A DNA stretch of 47,129 nucleotides from Stenotrophomonas sp. YIM B06876. GTDB lineage: Bacteria > Pseudomonadota > Gammaproteobacteria > Xanthomonadales > Xanthomonadaceae. Under the pieces are notes generated by a model. It was not told the DNA's origin. It saw only the letters and a list, made by a program, of their open reading frames with translations, and made no database searches. The DNA lies in assembly GCF_030711595.1 (NCBI RefSeq), contig NZ_JAUJUJ010000024.1, positions 1-47,129 on the forward strand. Reading direction: 5' to 3'. The position numbers were made by a program, and so were the translations under genes. Position 1 is the first letter of the stretch; each line of letters begins with the position of its first letter. Positions 1 to 8,975 of the stretch are shown here, one piece after another.

Positions 1-175
1 CGAGCGTGCGCCAGCGCAGACCCCGCCCGCGGTGCAATGAGCTGCGCCAGCGCGCGGCCGCGCAGCGTTTACGGCCTACGCGGGAATGGCCACGCCCGGC
101 GCCGGCCGTGGCCGGCTTCGGAAACCGGCGCCTACGCGCCTACAATGGCGGCCGTTTCCGCAGATTGAATTTGCC

Positions 176-667
176 ATGTCCAAGAATTCCAAGGCCAAGC
201 GCGACCAGCGCAAGAAGCAGCAGCCCAAGCGCCCGATCATGCGCCTGAACAGCCAGCAGCCGGTGCAGAACCATGCGGTGCTGCAGAACGAGGAGGGCCA
301 GGTGGTGGCCGCGATCGGCCTGCAGGGCAGCGAATGGCTGCTGTCCATCGGCGGCCAGACCATGGGCAACGCCGACAACCCGGTGCCGATGCTGGCCATG
401 CTCAAGCACCTGTCCAACGTGCAGGAGAAGGAAGGCCGCACGGTCACGCTGGAATACTCGAGCCAGCTGCAGCAGCTGATCGACGACCTGGCCGCCGATG
501 ACGGCAAGAGCGCCGACGAGTACCTGGCCAACCTGGTCGCCGAGTTCGAAGGCGCCGATGACGCTGCGGATGAGCAGGCCGACGACAATGCCGACGCCGC
601 GGCCGCCCAAGACCAGGCCACGGCCGACGCACCCGCCGACGCCGACGCCGACAAGCCGCAGGCCTGA
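176..667 (+). CDS. Conserved hypothetical protein with acidic C-terminal tail
   Basis: A 163-residue protein that I do not recognise. The first 20 residues are lysine-, arginine- and glutamine-rich, residues about 25-115 look like a compact folded domain, and the last 45 residues are almost only Asp, Ala, Glu and Gln. There is no signal peptide or membrane segment, so it is probably cytoplasmic. I chose the ATG at 176 because the reading frame further upstream is arginine/proline-rich and looks non-coding. It lies 15 bases before the DUF4031 gene on the same strand, so the two may be co-transcribed. The basic head and acidic tail could contact nucleic acid or a basic protein, but that is inference only. 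Confidence 0.75.
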   Translation: MSKNSKAKRDQRKKQQPKRPIMRLNSQQPVQNHAVLQNEEGQVVAAIGLQGSEWLLSIGGQTMGNADNPVPMLAMLKHLSNVQEKEGRTVTLEYSSQLQQLIDDLAADDGKSADEYLANLVAEFEGADDAADEQADDNADAAAAQDQATADAPADADADKPQA

Positions 668-682
668 GACGGTCCCTGCCGG

Positions 683-961
683 GTGAGCGTGTATATCGAC
701 GATGCGGTCCACCCCTGGCGCGGTGAGCGCTGGGCGCATCTGATGGCCGACACCCTGCCCGAGCTGCATGCCATGGCGCGGCAGCTCGGGATTCCGCCGC
801 GGGCGTTCCAGAACCGCCCCAGCGGCGCGCATTACGACGTCCCGGCGACCTTGCGTGAACTGGCCATCGGCCTGGGCGCGCGCGCCATCTCGCGCCACAC
901 CGACCGCGCCCTGATGAAGGCGGTGATCGCCAACGCGCGGGCCCAGTACCGCAGCGACTGA
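683..961 (+). CDS. DUF4031 family protein
   Basis: A 92-residue protein starting with GTG. It opens with a V-Y-I-D-D segment, then a conserved W, a L-H-A-M-A-R-Q-L-G-I stretch, and the H-Y-D-V segment that I associate with DUF4031 (short proteins of unknown function). The length is that of the whole family domain, so it seems complete. It follows the acidic-tail protein by 15 bases on the same strand. It has no membrane segment or signal peptide. Family assignment is from memory of the motif pattern; function is unknown. Confidence 0.75.
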   Translation: MSVYIDDAVHPWRGERWAHLMADTLPELHAMARQLGIPPRAFQNRPSGAHYDVPATLRELAIGLGARAISRHTDRALMKAVIANARAQYRSD

Positions 962-1040
962 TCCGCCCCGGCGCCAGCCCCTCTCTCCCGGGCGGGCGGC
1001 CTTTGTGCCGCAACTGATGCTCCCGCGGCCGCGCGCGACC

Positions 1041-1583
1041 TCAGAACGGGTCACTGCCCGGGCGCACTTCCACTCCCAGCAGCGAACACAGCGCCAGCAT
1101 GGCGTCGTCGTCCCGGCTCAGCGCCATCCAGCCACTGAGGCCCGGCCGGCCGGTATCCACGCTCCACAGCGAATAGTTGTGCTCGCGCAGGCGGTCATGG
1201 GCGGTCGCCATCAGCGACGGGGCATCCACGCTGGCGGCAAAATCGTCATCGTCCAGATCGCCACCCCAGTCCAGCTGCAGGTTCCAGCGCATTGCCAGTT
1301 CGTTGACGGCGGTCATCAGCGCGTCGGCATCGGTACGCTCGACCTCGAAGCCGGATTGCCAGGCAATGGCGGCCATCAACGGCGGCAACCAGTCGCTGTC
1401 CTCGTCGATTGCCTCGCCGTTCTCCAGCAGCGCTTCGCGCCAGCGGCTGAACTGCTGCAATGCCAGTTCCTCGTCGCCGGGGTTGATCAGCACGAACAGG
1501 TTCCAGATGCGGGCCTCGAAATCGTCCTCGTCGTAATCGCGGGCTTCTTCCTCGAAGTCGAAATAATCGCTGTTGTCTGGCAT
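1041..1583 (-). CDS. Acidic conserved hypothetical protein (possibly DUF6630)
   Basis: A 180-residue acidic protein. The N-terminus is a run of Asp/Glu/Tyr/Phe, followed by a segment reading I-W-N-L-F-V-L-I-N-P-G-D-E-E that resembles the DUF6630 family found in xanthomonads; I am not certain of that name. The C-terminal part contains an S-L-W-S-V-D-T-G motif and a predicted alpha/beta pattern. I start it at the ATG at 1583, because the frame upstream is rich in Cys, Pro and Arg and looks non-coding. It converges with the DUF4031 gene. Probably cytoplasmic; no function can be assigned. Confidence 0.7.
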   Translation of the reverse strand: MPDNSDYFDFEEEARDYDEDDFEARIWNLFVLINPGDEELALQQFSRWREALLENGEAIDEDSDWLPPLMAAIAWQSGFEVERTDADALMTAVNELAMRWNLQLDWGGDLDDDDFAASVDAPSLMATAHDRLREHNYSLWSVDTGRPGLSGWMALSRDDDAMLALCSLLGVEVRPGSDPF

Positions 1584-1724
1584 GGCACTGCATCCGGGTG
1601 GTGGCTGGCACGCATTCTGACCGCGGCAGGCGCGCCAAGGAAGCACGGGATTGGGCGCCTGCGGCGGCGCGGTTTATCCTGTGCCGCAGAAGACGGCTAC
1701 GGTGGCCGTCACCCGAGTTGAAAG

Positions 1725-1973
1725 ATGAGCGATACCCCTCCCGACCACCTGGCGGTCAACCCGCACAGCCCGTTCCACGATGCGGCCGTACTGGAACGCG
1801 GCATCGGCGTGCGGTTCAACGGCATTGAACGCGACAATGTCGAGGAATACTCGGTCAGCGAAGGCTGGATCCGGGTGCAGGCCGGCAAGGCGCGCGACCG
1901 CCGCGGCAACCCGATGACGATCAAGATCAAGGGCACGGTCGAGCCGTACTTCCTGGAACCGGCACAGAAGTAA
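1725..1973 (+). CDS. DUF3297 family protein
   Basis: An 82-residue protein that opens M-S-D-T-P-P-D-H-L and carries the R-G-I-G-V-R-F-N-G and E-E-Y-S-V-S-E-G-W segments typical of DUF3297, followed by a G-N-P-M-T-I-K-I-K-G strand and the V-E-P-Y-F ending. The family is small and widespread in Proteobacteria with no established biochemical role. The gene is complete and stands alone between the acidic hypothetical gene (divergent) and the antiporter (convergent). Confidence 0.88.
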   Translation: MSDTPPDHLAVNPHSPFHDAAVLERGIGVRFNGIERDNVEEYSVSEGWIRVQAGKARDRRGNPMTIKIKGTVEPYFLEPAQK

Positions 1974-2014
1974 CTCGCGCGTGCGGCGGCCTCGGCCCGG
2001 CCCGCCGTCGGCAC

Positions 2015-3658
2015 TCAGTCGCGCTGGCGGGTTTCCAGCAGGTCCAGATTGCGGATCAGCTTGCGCGACAGTTCCTCGGAAATCAGCCCGCGCCGGGTCA
2101 GCCGGAACAGCTCCTCGCGCTCGGCGTTCAACCCGGCCGCGCGCAGGGTGCGGTAGGCCTGCTGCAGGCGCCGGACTTTTTCCGGATCGGCATCCGGGTC
2201 CTGGTTCTTTTGCAGATTCTGCTGGTAAAGCAGACTGACCCGCGAGGCGGCCTCGTTGTACAGCGACACGTTGCCGGTGGGCTGGTTTTCCAGCAGCGTC
2301 TGGCGTGCTTTCTCCACCGCGGCCAGTGCCGCCTTGGAGGACAGCTTGCGCGCCAGATCCTCTTCGCGCCGGCCGCTGTCATCCTTGGGCAGCTCCAGCC
2401 CGCGCAGCAATCGCGGCAGCGCCAGGCTGGCCCCGGCCAGCGAGAACAGGATCACCGCCGCGGCCAGGAAGATGACCAGATCGCGCGCCGGGAAGCCCGC
2501 GCCTCCGGGCAGCGCCAGCGGCAGCGTCAGCACGCCGGCCAGGGTGATCGCGCCGCGCACCCCGGCCACCGAGGTCGCCACCACCACCCGCCACGGCATG
2601 CCGGTCTCCTGCTCGCCGCGCCAGCGCGCCTTGAACAGGCTGAAGCGCAGGGACAGCGACACCCAGACCAGCCGCAGCAGCACCAGGCCGGCGTTGATCG
2701 CCAGCACGTAGACCAGCAGCCACCACGGATTGTGGTGCCCGGTTTCGCCCATGCTGTGGACCGCGCGGTCGACAATGCCCGGCAACTGTTCGCCCAGCAG
2801 GACGAAAATGACGCCGTTGAAGGCGAACTGCACGGTGCTCCACACGGCGGCGCGCTGCACCCGCATGCTGCCGCTGATGCGCCCGGTCAGCTCCACGTAG
2901 CTCATGGTGATGCCGGCGGCGACTGCGGCCAGAATCCCGGAGGCGTTGAACTCCTCGGCCAGCAGATACGCGGCGAAGGGAATCAGCAGGTTGACCAGCA
3001 TCGCCGCGCCGGGCTCTTCGCCAAAGCCGCGCCACAGCCAGCGCTGCAGCGTGGAGACGGCAAGCGTCACCCCGAACCCGATCGCCAGCCCGGCCAGCGC
3101 CACCCACAGGAACGTCAGCGAGGCCGAGGCCAGCGAGAAGCTGCCGGTCATCACCGCCGCCACCGCGAAGCTGAAGCACACCAGTCCGGACGCGTCGTTG
3201 AGCAGCGACTCGCCCTCCAGGATGTGCATCAGCCGCTTGGGAACCGGCACCCGCGCGGCAATCGCGGACACCGCCACCGGGTCGGTCGGCGAGATGATTG
3301 CCGCCAGGGCGAAGGCCACCGCCAGCGGCATCACCGGAATCATCCAGTGGATGAAGAAGCCGGCGCCGATCACCGTGAACACCACCAGCCCCAGCGCCAG
3401 CTCCAGGATCACGCCCTTGTCGCGGAACAGGCCCTGCTTGGGGATCCGCCAGCCATCCAGGAACAGCAACGGCGGCAGGAACAGCAGGAAAAACATCTCC
3501 GGGTCCAGCGTATGGCCGCGCTTGAAGCCCCCGGCAATCACCGCCCCCAGCGCGATCTGCACCAGCGGCAGTGGCAGGGAAAACGGCAGGATCCGTACCA
3601 GATAACCGCTGGCGACCACCGCCACCAGCATCGCCAGAACCACTTCAATCGTGTGCAT
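2015..3658 (-). CDS. Na+/H+ antiporter, CPA1 family
   Basis: A 547-residue inner-membrane cation/proton exchanger. Residues 1-410 form about 12 hydrophobic helices. The F-L-P-P-L-L-F segment near residue 60 and the S-P-T-D-P-V-A-V motif near residue 125 are CPA1 hallmarks, and L-E-G-E-S-L-L-N-D-A-S-G with its paired acidic residues lies near 148; the Asp in this stretch is the usual ion-binding residue. The last ~130 residues are a hydrophilic cytoplasmic tail rich in Arg, Glu and Lys, as in YjcE/NhaP-like members. It should expel Na+ (or K+) in exchange for protons. It converges with the DUF3297 gene. The exact ion cannot be read from the sequence. Confidence 0.9.
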   Translation of the reverse strand: MHTIEVVLAMLVAVVASGYLVRILPFSLPLPLVQIALGAVIAGGFKRGHTLDPEMFFLLFLPPLLFLDGWRIPKQGLFRDKGVILELALGLVVFTVIGAGFFIHWMIPVMPLAVAFALAAIISPTDPVAVSAIAARVPVPKRLMHILEGESLLNDASGLVCFSFAVAAVMTGSFSLASASLTFLWVALAGLAIGFGVTLAVSTLQRWLWRGFGEEPGAAMLVNLLIPFAAYLLAEEFNASGILAAVAAGITMSYVELTGRISGSMRVQRAAVWSTVQFAFNGVIFVLLGEQLPGIVDRAVHSMGETGHHNPWWLLVYVLAINAGLVLLRLVWVSLSLRFSLFKARWRGEQETGMPWRVVVATSVAGVRGAITLAGVLTLPLALPGGAGFPARDLVIFLAAAVILFSLAGASLALPRLLRGLELPKDDSGRREEDLARKLSSKAALAAVEKARQTLLENQPTGNVSLYNEAASRVSLLYQQNLQKNQDPDADPEKVRRLQQAYRTLRAAGLNAEREELFRLTRRGLISEELSRKLIRNLDLLETRQRD

Positions 3659-3844
3659 GCCCGGTCCGCGCGATCACCCCCGCACCGGCAGGCTGCTGGC
3701 GCAATGGCGAGGGATGAAAGTAACGCCGGAAATTACCACAGCCCCGACGCGGGACCGATGACAGCGCGCGCCTGGAACGCGCCCGCGGCCGGCGGCGCCC
3801 CGGGGCGCTGGTGGGACGTTCAACGGCCTGCGCGGAATCGACGC

Positions 3845-4654
3845 TCAGGCCGCGGGCTGCGACGCGCCATCCCCGTCGAAGCGGTAGATATCCATGGCCA
3901 GCATGCCCAGATCGATCCCGGCATCGATGCGCTGCGCACCGAAGCGCTCCGCCCCGGCCGCGCCCATCGCGAAATACAGCGGCAGCAGATGCTCGTCGCT
4001 GGGATGGGCCTGCGCGGCGAAGGGCGCCTGCTGGCGATAGTCGAACAGCGCCTCGCGGTCATCGCGCGCGAGCGTGCGCTCGATCCATTCGATGAACGGC
4101 CGTACGTAGGGCGCTTGCTTGCCCTGCGGGTAATTGCGCCAGTCCCCCAGGTTGTGGGTGATGCTGCCCGAGCCGATCAGCAACACCCCCTGCTCGCGCA
4201 ACGGCGCCAACGCCCGGCCAAGCTCGAACTGGTGCCGCGGCCCCAGCAGCGGCTGGATCGACACCGGCACCACCGGGATGCCGGCCTGCGGATACAGAAA
4301 GCGCAACGGTACCCAGGCGCCGTGGTCCAGCCCGCGCTGCGGGTCAAGCTGTGGCTGCAGGCCGGCCTGCGCCAGCCGTTGCGCCACTTCGGCCGCCAGC
4401 GCCGGGGCGCCGGGTGCCGGGTATTGCAGCTGGTACAGCTCGGCCGGAAAGCCGCCGAAGTCGTGGAGCGTCCGCGGCTGCACCGCACTGCCCACCTGCG
4501 GGTGCGCCGCGAGCCAGTGCGCCGATGCCATCACGATCGCGCGCGGACGCGGCAAACCGGCGGCCAGCTCGGCCAGACGTTCGCCGACCAGGCCCGGCTG
4601 CATGGCGGTCAGCGGCGAACCATGGGAAATATAGAGGGAAGGCAGACGGCTCAT
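3845..4654 (-). CDS. ygiD: Class III extradiol dioxygenase, 4,5-DOPA dioxygenase (YgiD) family
   Basis: A 269-residue cytosolic metal enzyme of the LigB/DODA superfamily. The conserved metal-binding histidines are visible in order: H-G-S-P near residue 11, L-H-D-F-G-G-F-P near 57, S-I-T-H-N-L near 165, and H-P-S-D-E-H-L-L-P near 222. Members cleave catechol-type rings, and E. coli YgiD opens L-DOPA at the 4,5 position; the natural substrate here is unknown. I start at the ATG at 4654, since the frame upstream is arginine/proline-rich. A LysR-type regulator is transcribed divergently 173 bases away, the usual arrangement for a regulator and its target. Confidence 0.88.
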   Translation of the reverse strand: MSRLPSLYISHGSPLTAMQPGLVGERLAELAAGLPRPRAIVMASAHWLAAHPQVGSAVQPRTLHDFGGFPAELYQLQYPAPGAPALAAEVAQRLAQAGLQPQLDPQRGLDHGAWVPLRFLYPQAGIPVVPVSIQPLLGPRHQFELGRALAPLREQGVLLIGSGSITHNLGDWRNYPQGKQAPYVRPFIEWIERTLARDDREALFDYRQQAPFAAQAHPSDEHLLPLYFAMGAAGAERFGAQRIDAGIDLGMLAMDIYRFDGDGASQPAA

Positions 4655-4765
4655 GGGCGCACTCCGGAACGGATCGGGGGACGTCCTCCAGCGCGAACGC
4701 GGCGGCAGCGGCGGTATGCCGGGGTGCCGGCGCAATGCCTGCAAGGACGCGAGAAGGCCATGCTA

Positions 4766-4797
4766 TTGACCTCGCCCACTTCGATAAATAACGTCAA
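4766..4797. promoter_or_regulatory. Candidate LysR operator: TTGAC-N22-GTCAA inverted repeat
   Basis: Within the divergent dioxygenase/LysR intergenic region, a perfect 5-base inverted repeat (TTGAC at 4766-4770, GTCAA at 4793-4797) flanks an AT-richer centre, 31 bases before the LysR start. LysR proteins usually bind dyads in such divergent promoters. The arms are short, so it may be chance. Confidence 0.35.
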
Positions 4798-4827
4798 GCG
4801 ACCGGGTTTCTATCAAAAAGAGAAACA

Positions 4828-5784
4828 ATGGACACACTCGATGCCATGCGGGTGCTGGTGGCGGTGGTGGAACGCAATGGTTTCAGCGCCGCCGCCGAGG
4901 CGCTGGATATTTCCACCCCGGCCGTGACCCGCCACATCGCGGCGCTGGAAAAGCGCCTGGCCACGCGCCTGCTCAACCGCACCACGCGCCGGGTCAGCCC
5001 GACCAGCGTCGGCGCGGCCTACTACCAGCGCTGCGTGCGGCTGCTGGCCGAGTTCGACGAGCTGGAGGCCGCGGTCGGCGCGCAGGCGCTGCAACCGTCG
5101 GGGCGCCTGCGGATCAATGCGCCGGTCAGCTACGGCATCGCCCGGATCGCACCGCTGCTGGCCGGCTACCGCGCCCGCCATCCGCAGGTGCAGCTGGACC
5201 TGACGCTGTCCGACCGGCAGGTGGACATGGTCGAAGAAGGCTTCGACCTGGCCATCCGCATCACCCGCAACCCGTCCCCGGCGCTGATCGCCCGCAAACT
5301 GGGCGATGCCGCGGTGATCCTGTGCGCCGCCCCGGCCTATCTGGCAGCGCACGGCACGCCGGCCACGCCAGGTGATCTGGCCGCCCACCAATGCCTGGCC
5401 TACAGCTATTGGGCGGGGGGAGACAGCTGGCTGTTGCAGGGCCCCGAAGGCGAGATCAGCGTCAACGTGGGCGGCGGGCTGCGTGCCAACAACGGCGAGG
5501 TGCTGCGCGAAGCGGCCATCGCCGCAATGGGCATCGTCGCCCAGCCGGATTTCATCGTCGGCCAGGCGCTGGCCGGAGGCCGGCTGGTGCGGGTCCTGCC
5601 CGATTACCGCATCGCGTCCATCGGCATCCACGCCGTCTATCCCAGCCGCAGCCACCTCGCACCGAAGGTGCGCAGTTTTATCGACTACCTGCTGGAACAG
5701 CTCGCGCCGGATCAACCCGACACCGCAGAAGCCTCCAGCAGTTCGACCAGCGCCGGCAGCGGCAGCGGCCGCCCCAGCAGGTAA
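4828..5784 (+). CDS. LysR family transcriptional regulator
   Basis: A 318-residue regulator. Residues 1-60 form the winged helix-turn-helix (M-D-T-L-D-A-M-R-V-L-V-A-V-V-E opening, F-S-A-A-A-E-A-L and V-T-R-H-I-A-A-L-E segments, then R-L-L-N-R-T-T-R), and residues about 88-295 are the periplasmic-binding-like effector domain. It resembles the subgroup of LysR proteins that act on dehydrogenases, quinone or aromatic metabolism. Its most likely target is the divergent dioxygenase gene. The last ~22 residues are low-complexity Ser/Gly/Ala and run 73 bases antisense through the end of the neighbouring phosphodiesterase gene, an extension beyond the usual ~300-residue length. Confidence 0.92.
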   Translation: MDTLDAMRVLVAVVERNGFSAAAEALDISTPAVTRHIAALEKRLATRLLNRTTRRVSPTSVGAAYYQRCVRLLAEFDELEAAVGAQALQPSGRLRINAPVSYGIARIAPLLAGYRARHPQVQLDLTLSDRQVDMVEEGFDLAIRITRNPSPALIARKLGDAAVILCAAPAYLAAHGTPATPGDLAAHQCLAYSYWAGGDSWLLQGPEGEISVNVGGGLRANNGEVLREAAIAAMGIVAQPDFIVGQALAGGRLVRVLPDYRIASIGIHAVYPSRSHLAPKVRSFIDYLLEQLAPDQPDTAEASSSSTSAGSGSGRPSR

Positions 5785-8645
5785 CCCTGCACCTGGTGGC
5801 AGCCATGTGCGACCAGCCAGGCGTACTGCCCTTCGGTCTCCACGCCTTCGGCGATCACCACCAGCCCCAGGCTGTGGCCCAGTGCCAGCAGCGCGCGGCA
5901 GATGGCGGCGTTGCGCGGGTTGCGGTCGACATCGGTGACGAAGCAACGGTCGATCTTCAGCGAATCCAGCGGCAGGTGCTGCAGGTAGGACATGCTGGAA
6001 AACCCGGTGCCGAAATCGTCCAGCGACACGCAGATGCCCTGCTGGTGCAGCTGCTGCAGGGTCTGCAGCGCCTGCGCCGGATTGCGCATCAGGCTGCTCT
6101 CCGTCAGTTCCAGCTGCAGGCTGCCGCGCGCCAGGCCACAGGCCTCGATGGCGCGGCTGAACTCGCCGACCAGATCGCTGTTGAAGAACTGCACCGCCGA
6201 CACATTCACCGCGATCGGCAGATGGCCCCAGCCCAGCCGGCCCAGCTGCTGCTGCGCCTCGGCGGCGGCGGCGATCACCCAGCGTCCGAGCGCGATGATC
6301 AGCCCGGTGTCCTCGCACAACTGGATGAAATCGCCCGGAGGGATGAAGCTGCCATCGGCCTGCGGCCAACGCAGCAACGCTTCCAATACTGCCGGACGGC
6401 CATCGGCGGCATGCCGGATCGGCTGGAAATGCAGTTCGAATTCGCCGCCGTCAATGGCGCTGCGGATCCGCCCGGCCAGCTGCAGGCGCTCGGCCAGCTG
6501 CCGCGCCACTGCGCCGTCGAAACGCGCCATCGCCGCGCCGCTGTCGCGCGCGGCATGCGCGGCCTGCGCCGCCTTGCCGATCACCTGCTCGGCCACCGCA
6601 CCGTCGGCCGGGCAACTGGCCACGCCGATCCGCGGTTCCAGCTGGTGGAAGAAATCGCGGCCGCGGACCGGTTCGGACACCAGCTCCAGCAGCGCATCCA
6701 GTGCCATCTGCGGGTCGTGTTTGCTGTTGATCGCGAACACGAAGTCCTCGGCCGGTTGATAGGCCAGCAGGCCATAGCGCGCGCCCAACCCACCCAGGCG
6801 CGCGGCAATGGCGCGCAGCACCTCTTCCCCGGCCTCGCGGCCCAACGCATCGTTGACCATCTGCAGGCCGTGCAGCTGCACGTGGGCGATGGTGTAGCCG
6901 CGCGCATCGCCATCGAGCAGTTCGGCCAGCGCACGCACGGTGAGCAGGCCGGTGCCCTGATGGTGGCTGGCGCGATAGGCCAGCTCGCGCTCATAGGCGA
7001 GCTGCTCGCTGATATCCTCCGCCAGCACCAGACAGGCACGCACCCCGGCAAATTCCAGCTGCGCCAGATGCGCGCGCACCTTGAACACGGTGCCGTCCTT
7101 GCGCCGGTGGATGCGCACCATCGGGCCCTGGGCCTGCGCGTGTGGCGGCTGGGCAATCGCGGCAAGGATGCTGGCCCATTCCGTTTGTGGGCGGATGTCC
7201 AGAATCGTCATCGACAGGAATTCATCGCGGCTGTAGCCGTACTGTTCCACCGCCGCGCGGTTGACTTCAAGGAAGCGCAGCGTGGTGACATCGAAAACCC
7301 AGAACGGCGCCGGATTGCGGTCGAACACCAGCCGGAACTGGCGCTCGGCCTCCTGCGCCCGCGCCTGGGTCAGGATGCGCTCGCTGACATCGACCACGGC
7401 GCCGGTCATGCGCCGCTGCCCGCCGGCCATCGCCACCCGCTCGCCGCGTACCGACAGCCAACGCACACCGCCGCCGGGCAGCACCAGCCGGAACACCGTA
7501 TCCAGCGGATGGGTGCCGGCCCAGGCCGCGGCCAGCATCTCGCGCAACGCAGCCTGCTCGTCCTGGTGGACGCGGGCCAGGAACGTCTCCAGCCGGGTGT
7601 GTTCACGATCCACCGCGAACATCCGCCGGGTGGGCGGCGACCAGCGCAGGATGCTGGCATCGCCCTCGATGAACCACGTGCCGACCTTGCCGACCTGGTG
7701 CGCCAGCGCCAGTTCGGCACCGCCCTTGCGCAATTCCTCGGCCAACACCGCCTGGCGTGCGGCGCTGCGGTGCATGCTGGTCAGCAGATAGGCAAATCCG
7801 GCCAGATACAGCAGATAGATGGCGATGGCGGCATAGAGATAGCGCCACCACGGCGCCAGCACTTCGTCATAGCCCAGCCCGGCAAACAGCATCAACGGAT
7901 AGTCATGCGGCGTGCTGACCGCACCGATACGGCGCATGCCATCCAATGGACTGGACACCACCCCGAGTGCCTGTACCTGGTCGGCCGCAGGGAACAATCG
8001 TATCGGGCGCGGCAGGGCCCGTTCGACCATCGACGGATCCTGGCTGTGCGCCAGCAGCTGGCCGTAGCGGTTGCTGATCGAAACCACACCGTGGCGCCCG
8101 GAATCCAGTCCGCTGACCACCCGCTGCAACATCACCTGACGCACCCGCGCCAGGAGCCACTGGCCCGGCTGCATCGGCACCGCGACCCTGACCAGGGGCG
8201 TTTCCCCGGGGATCCTCTCCAGGGCACCGACATACAGCTCGCCGGCCAGGACGCGGTTGCGCGGAATCACCCAGCTTTGCAGGGTCCGGTCCCCGCGGCC
8301 GCCGGCAAGCGGCGCCCCATGGTCATCAACCAGGGTGATGCTGGCCAGCCCCGGGTTGCGCTCCAGGATGCCGCGGATGCTCTGTTCCAGCAGCGCGGGC
8401 GCATGGACGGGGGCCTGCTCGAAGAACATGCGGCCATCACGGGCGGCGCCGCGCAGGGCGCGTTCCAGCGTCGCCAGCTCCGCGCCCAGCAGGCGATCGC
8501 TGCCGGTGGCCAACGCCATGCTCTGCCGCTGCGCGGCGGCGATCCGGCTGTGCCTGTCGTTCCACAACATCAATGCCAACGCGCCTGCCAGCAACAGCGC
8601 GATCAGTACCCCGAAACAGGCGGCCATGCGCGTGGGATGGCCCAT
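5712..8645 (-). CDS. Membrane PAS-EAL cyclic-di-GMP phosphodiesterase with degenerate GGDEF
   Basis: A 977-residue inner-membrane signalling protein. Two transmembrane helices (about residues 7-27 and 285-308) enclose a periplasmic sensor of the Cache type. Two PAS-like domains follow (about 325-440 and 450-570), then a GGDEF fold whose signature is replaced by Q-P-A-E-D-F, so it cannot be a normal diguanylate cyclase, and a C-terminal EAL domain. The EAL domain keeps E755 in E-A-L-L-R-W, V-N-V-S, E-L-T-E-S, D-D-F-G-T-G, L-K-I-D and A-E-G-V-E-T, so c-di-GMP hydrolysis is expected. I start at the ATG at 8645, which has GAAGGTG a few bases upstream. It overlaps the LysR gene tail-to-tail. Confidence 0.9.
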   Translation of the reverse strand: MGHPTRMAACFGVLIALLLAGALALMLWNDRHSRIAAAQRQSMALATGSDRLLGAELATLERALRGAARDGRMFFEQAPVHAPALLEQSIRGILERNPGLASITLVDDHGAPLAGGRGDRTLQSWVIPRNRVLAGELYVGALERIPGETPLVRVAVPMQPGQWLLARVRQVMLQRVVSGLDSGRHGVVSISNRYGQLLAHSQDPSMVERALPRPIRLFPAADQVQALGVVSSPLDGMRRIGAVSTPHDYPLMLFAGLGYDEVLAPWWRYLYAAIAIYLLYLAGFAYLLTSMHRSAARQAVLAEELRKGGAELALAHQVGKVGTWFIEGDASILRWSPPTRRMFAVDREHTRLETFLARVHQDEQAALREMLAAAWAGTHPLDTVFRLVLPGGGVRWLSVRGERVAMAGGQRRMTGAVVDVSERILTQARAQEAERQFRLVFDRNPAPFWVFDVTTLRFLEVNRAAVEQYGYSRDEFLSMTILDIRPQTEWASILAAIAQPPHAQAQGPMVRIHRRKDGTVFKVRAHLAQLEFAGVRACLVLAEDISEQLAYERELAYRASHHQGTGLLTVRALAELLDGDARGYTIAHVQLHGLQMVNDALGREAGEEVLRAIAARLGGLGARYGLLAYQPAEDFVFAINSKHDPQMALDALLELVSEPVRGRDFFHQLEPRIGVASCPADGAVAEQVIGKAAQAAHAARDSGAAMARFDGAVARQLAERLQLAGRIRSAIDGGEFELHFQPIRHAADGRPAVLEALLRWPQADGSFIPPGDFIQLCEDTGLIIALGRWVIAAAAEAQQQLGRLGWGHLPIAVNVSAVQFFNSDLVGEFSRAIEACGLARGSLQLELTESSLMRNPAQALQTLQQLHQQGICVSLDDFGTGFSSMSYLQHLPLDSLKIDRCFVTDVDRNPRNAAICRALLALGHSLGLVVIAEGVETEGQYAWLVAHGCHQVQGYLLGRPLPLPALVELLEASAVSG

Positions 8646-8975
8646 GTCCACCTTCACCGGCGTTTTCCGCAAAGTAGTGACCGACTGGGTTTCATGACGC
8701 GTGGCGGCGGCCTTCGATAGTCTCAAGGGAATACATCTCGGCGTACCCGGCCACGAATCGTGACAGCGTGCACACAATCAGCGTAGCCGGGCGGGCAGCG
8801 GCAACCTCCGCAAGCGACAACGCTTTCCTACACCGCCGACAGCATGCCCCACGGCCGTGACCGCGGGAAGAGCGGGCTGCATCCGTCGTGCCGCACCACA
8901 TGGCCCGCGCGGTCGGCACGACGGTGGCGCGCGCGCAGGTCTAGACTTGCGGCTTACCCTCGCATGGAAATCGCC
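8646..8975. other. Divergent intergenic region between phosphodiesterase and M13 peptidase
   Basis: About 330 bases between two divergent genes. It must hold both promoters, but I see no convincing -35/-10 pair, hairpin or small gene. The open frames that cross it are arginine/cysteine-rich and look non-coding. Confidence 0.4.

Noticed and set aside
1..175. A plus-strand open frame at the left edge
   Set aside because: Arg/Pro-rich, overlapping the real gene at 176 in another frame; no start signal or motif.
2210..4927. A 905-codon open frame on the plus strand
   Set aside because: It runs antisense to the antiporter and dioxygenase genes, is extremely rich in Gln, Arg and His, and has no domain. 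It is a by-product of high GC content.
5391..8720. An 1109-codon open frame on the plus strand
   Set aside because: It is antisense to the EAL phosphodiesterase gene, which has clear domains, and its composition is the usual Gln/Arg/His shadow.
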